From an uncultured Anaerotignum sp. (GTDB lineage Bacteria > Bacillota > Clostridia > Lachnospirales > Anaerotignaceae), in assembly GCF_905212195.1 (NCBI RefSeq), contig NZ_CAJMDQ010000096.1, positions 1 to 6,640 on the forward strand: 6,640 nt of DNA, read 5' to 3'. This document shows positions 5,896-6,640 of this stretch, piece after piece. The notes beneath the pieces are model-generated. The model was not told where the DNA came from. It did not search any database and saw only the letters and a list, made by a program, of their open reading frames with translations. How positions within the stretch are numbered: position 1 is the first letter of the stretch; each line of letters starts with the position of its first letter. The translations under genes and the position numbers were made by a program.

Positions 5896-5902
5896 GAGGG
5901 GG
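5896..5902 (+). promoter_or_regulatory. Ribosome binding site of the GSIII gene
   Basis: GAGGGGG within AAAAGAGGGGG lies seven nucleotides before the ATG at 5910. It is downstream of the leader hairpin and stays single-stranded in the terminator fold, so regulation by that hairpin would act on transcription rather than on ribosome access. Confidence 0.75.
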
Positions 5903-5909
5903 TTTTTCT

Positions 5910-6640
5910 ATGAAACACGTATCGGATTATTTTGGTTCCCTGGTCTTTGACGACAGGGTAATGAAAGCACGATTATCAAGTGAAGTATATCAGTCCCTGA
6001 AAAAAACAATTGATGAGGGAGCAAAGTTGGATCTTTCCGTTGCCAATGCTGTGGCAACAGCCATGAAGGATTGGGCCATTGCCAATGGTGCAACCCATTA
6101 CACCCATTGGTTCCAGCCACTGACTGGCATTACAGCGGAAAAACATGACAGCTTCATTACACCAGCACCTGATGGCAGAGTGATTATGGAATTTTCTGGT
6201 TCTGAACTGATCAAAGGTGAACCGGACGCATCATCTTTTCCTTCAGGAGGCCTGCGTGCTACATTTGAAGCAAGAGGATATACCGCATGGGATCCTACAT
6301 CTTATGCCTTCATCAAAGGAAAAACCCTGTGCATTCCCACTGCCTTCTGTTCTTATGCAGGGGAAGCACTGGATAAGAAAACACCACTGCTCAGATCTAT
6401 GGAAGCATTGAACCGCCAGGCACTGCGTATCCTGCGTCTGTTTGGCAATGACCATGTAAAGTGTGTCCGTACTTCTGTAGGACCGGAGCAGGAATATTTC
6501 CTGGTAGACAGAGAAATGTATGAAAAACGTCGTGACCTGATTTTTACTGGACGGACTTTGTTTGGTGCAAAACCGCCGAAAGGTCAGGAATTGGACGATC
6601 ACTACTTTGGTGCCATCAAACCTACAGTAGCCGCCTTCAT
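5910..6640 (+). CDS. glnN: Glutamine synthetase type III, N-terminal part (cut by window end)
   Basis: The first 243 codons of a GSIII-type glutamine synthetase, which makes glutamine from glutamate, ammonium and ATP in the cytoplasm. Family members are about 700 residues and form dodecamers, so roughly two thirds lies beyond the window. Starting at MKHVSDYFGSLVFDD, it shows family hallmarks: THYTHWFQPLTGITAEKHDSF (64-84), FPSGGLRATFEARGYTAWDP (110-129), and the metal-site segment GPEQEYFLVD (about 200-209). The reading frame is intact, with no stop or frameshift. The gene is transcribed away from the GSI-like/ANTAR operon, from a strong promoter and through a terminator-like leader. GSIII is typical of Bacteroidota, cyanobacteria and many clostridia, often as the main ammonium-assimilating enzyme. 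Symbol by family convention; some genomes call it glnA. Confidence 0.95.
   Translation, partial: MKHVSDYFGSLVFDDRVMKARLSSEVYQSLKKTIDEGAKLDLSVANAVATAMKDWAIANGATHYTHWFQPLTGITAEKHDSFITPAPDGRVIMEFSGSELIKGEPDASSFPSGGLRATFEARGYTAWDPTSYAFIKGKTLCIPTAFCSYAGEALDKKTPLLRSMEALNRQALRILRLFGNDHVKCVRTSVGPEQEYFLVDREMYEKRRDLIFTGRTLFGAKPPKGQELDDHYFGAIKPTVAAF

Larger units (their letters stand above)
5591..5909. other. Divergent regulatory region between the two glutamine synthetases
   Basis: This non-coding stretch separates the GSI-like operon (leftward) from the GSIII gene (rightward). It carries a leftward promoter near 5657-5685, a 12-bp inverted repeat (5679-5690 and 5746-5757), a TCAAATTTGA palindrome at 5726-5735, and a 17-nt A/T palindrome centred on 5772. 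The rightward promoter at 5794-5822 is followed at once by a terminator-like leader hairpin. The middle portion is strongly AT-rich. No small gene is apparent. Confidence 0.75.

Noticed and set aside
5908..6602. Minus-strand frames at 5908-6120 and 6243-6602, and a + frame at 6217-6411
   Set aside because: They overlap the intact GSIII frame with strong family motifs and have no independent support.
1..6640. Mobile elements, CRISPR arrays, tRNA or rRNA genes
   Set aside because: No transposase, regularly spaced direct repeats, tRNA-like cloverleaf or rRNA sequence was seen; the only repeats are inside the surface-protein gene or are hairpins and palindromes.

Overview
The window looks like chromosomal DNA of a low-to-moderate GC, anaerobic Bacillota, most likely class Clostridia. 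The evidence is AT-rich intergenic DNA, strong GGAGG-type ribosome sites, an SLH-anchored surface protein, a GSI-type glutamine synthetase followed by an ANTAR regulator, and a type III glutamine synthetase. Genus cannot be fixed from sequence alone; a Lachnospirales-like organism is an inference.

Layout: (1) 1-357 is a very AT-rich upstream region ending in an extended -10 promoter and a strong ribosome site. (2) 358-3627 (+) encodes a 1089-residue secreted cell-surface protein: signal peptide, three SLH domains, a beta-solenoid-like region, a Gly/Ser linker, two tandem repeats of about 145 residues, a second beta-rich region and an acidic tail. (3) 3628-3760 is a short convergent intergenic region with a bidirectional-looking terminator. 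(4) 3761-5590 (-) is a two-gene operon: a short GSI-like glutamine synthetase (404 aa), then an ANTAR RNA-binding response regulator that starts at TTG and has lost its phospho-acceptor aspartate. (5) 5591-5909 is the divergent control region. It holds one promoter in each direction, a 12-bp inverted repeat, and a strong hairpin plus T-tract directly after the rightward promoter. (6) 5910-6640 (+) is the first 243 codons of a GSIII-type glutamine synthetase cut by the window end.

Reading together: the right half looks like a nitrogen-assimilation control locus. Two unrelated-type glutamine synthetases are transcribed divergently, an ANTAR (antiterminator family) protein is encoded with one of them, and a terminator-like hairpin lies between the promoter and start codon of the other. 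The simplest model is that the ANTAR protein controls readthrough of this or similar leader terminators in response to nitrogen status. The leader hairpin has a six-base loop but not the A1/G4 loop bases of the known ANTAR target, so direct recognition is unproven. The GSI-like protein departs from canonical GSI at the flap glutamate (Lys), at the glutamate-binding Asn (Pro), at the Bacillus feedback Arg (Asp), and at the C-terminus (missing). It may therefore be a specialised, altered-activity or regulatory form. The left half is an independent surface-layer-type gene.
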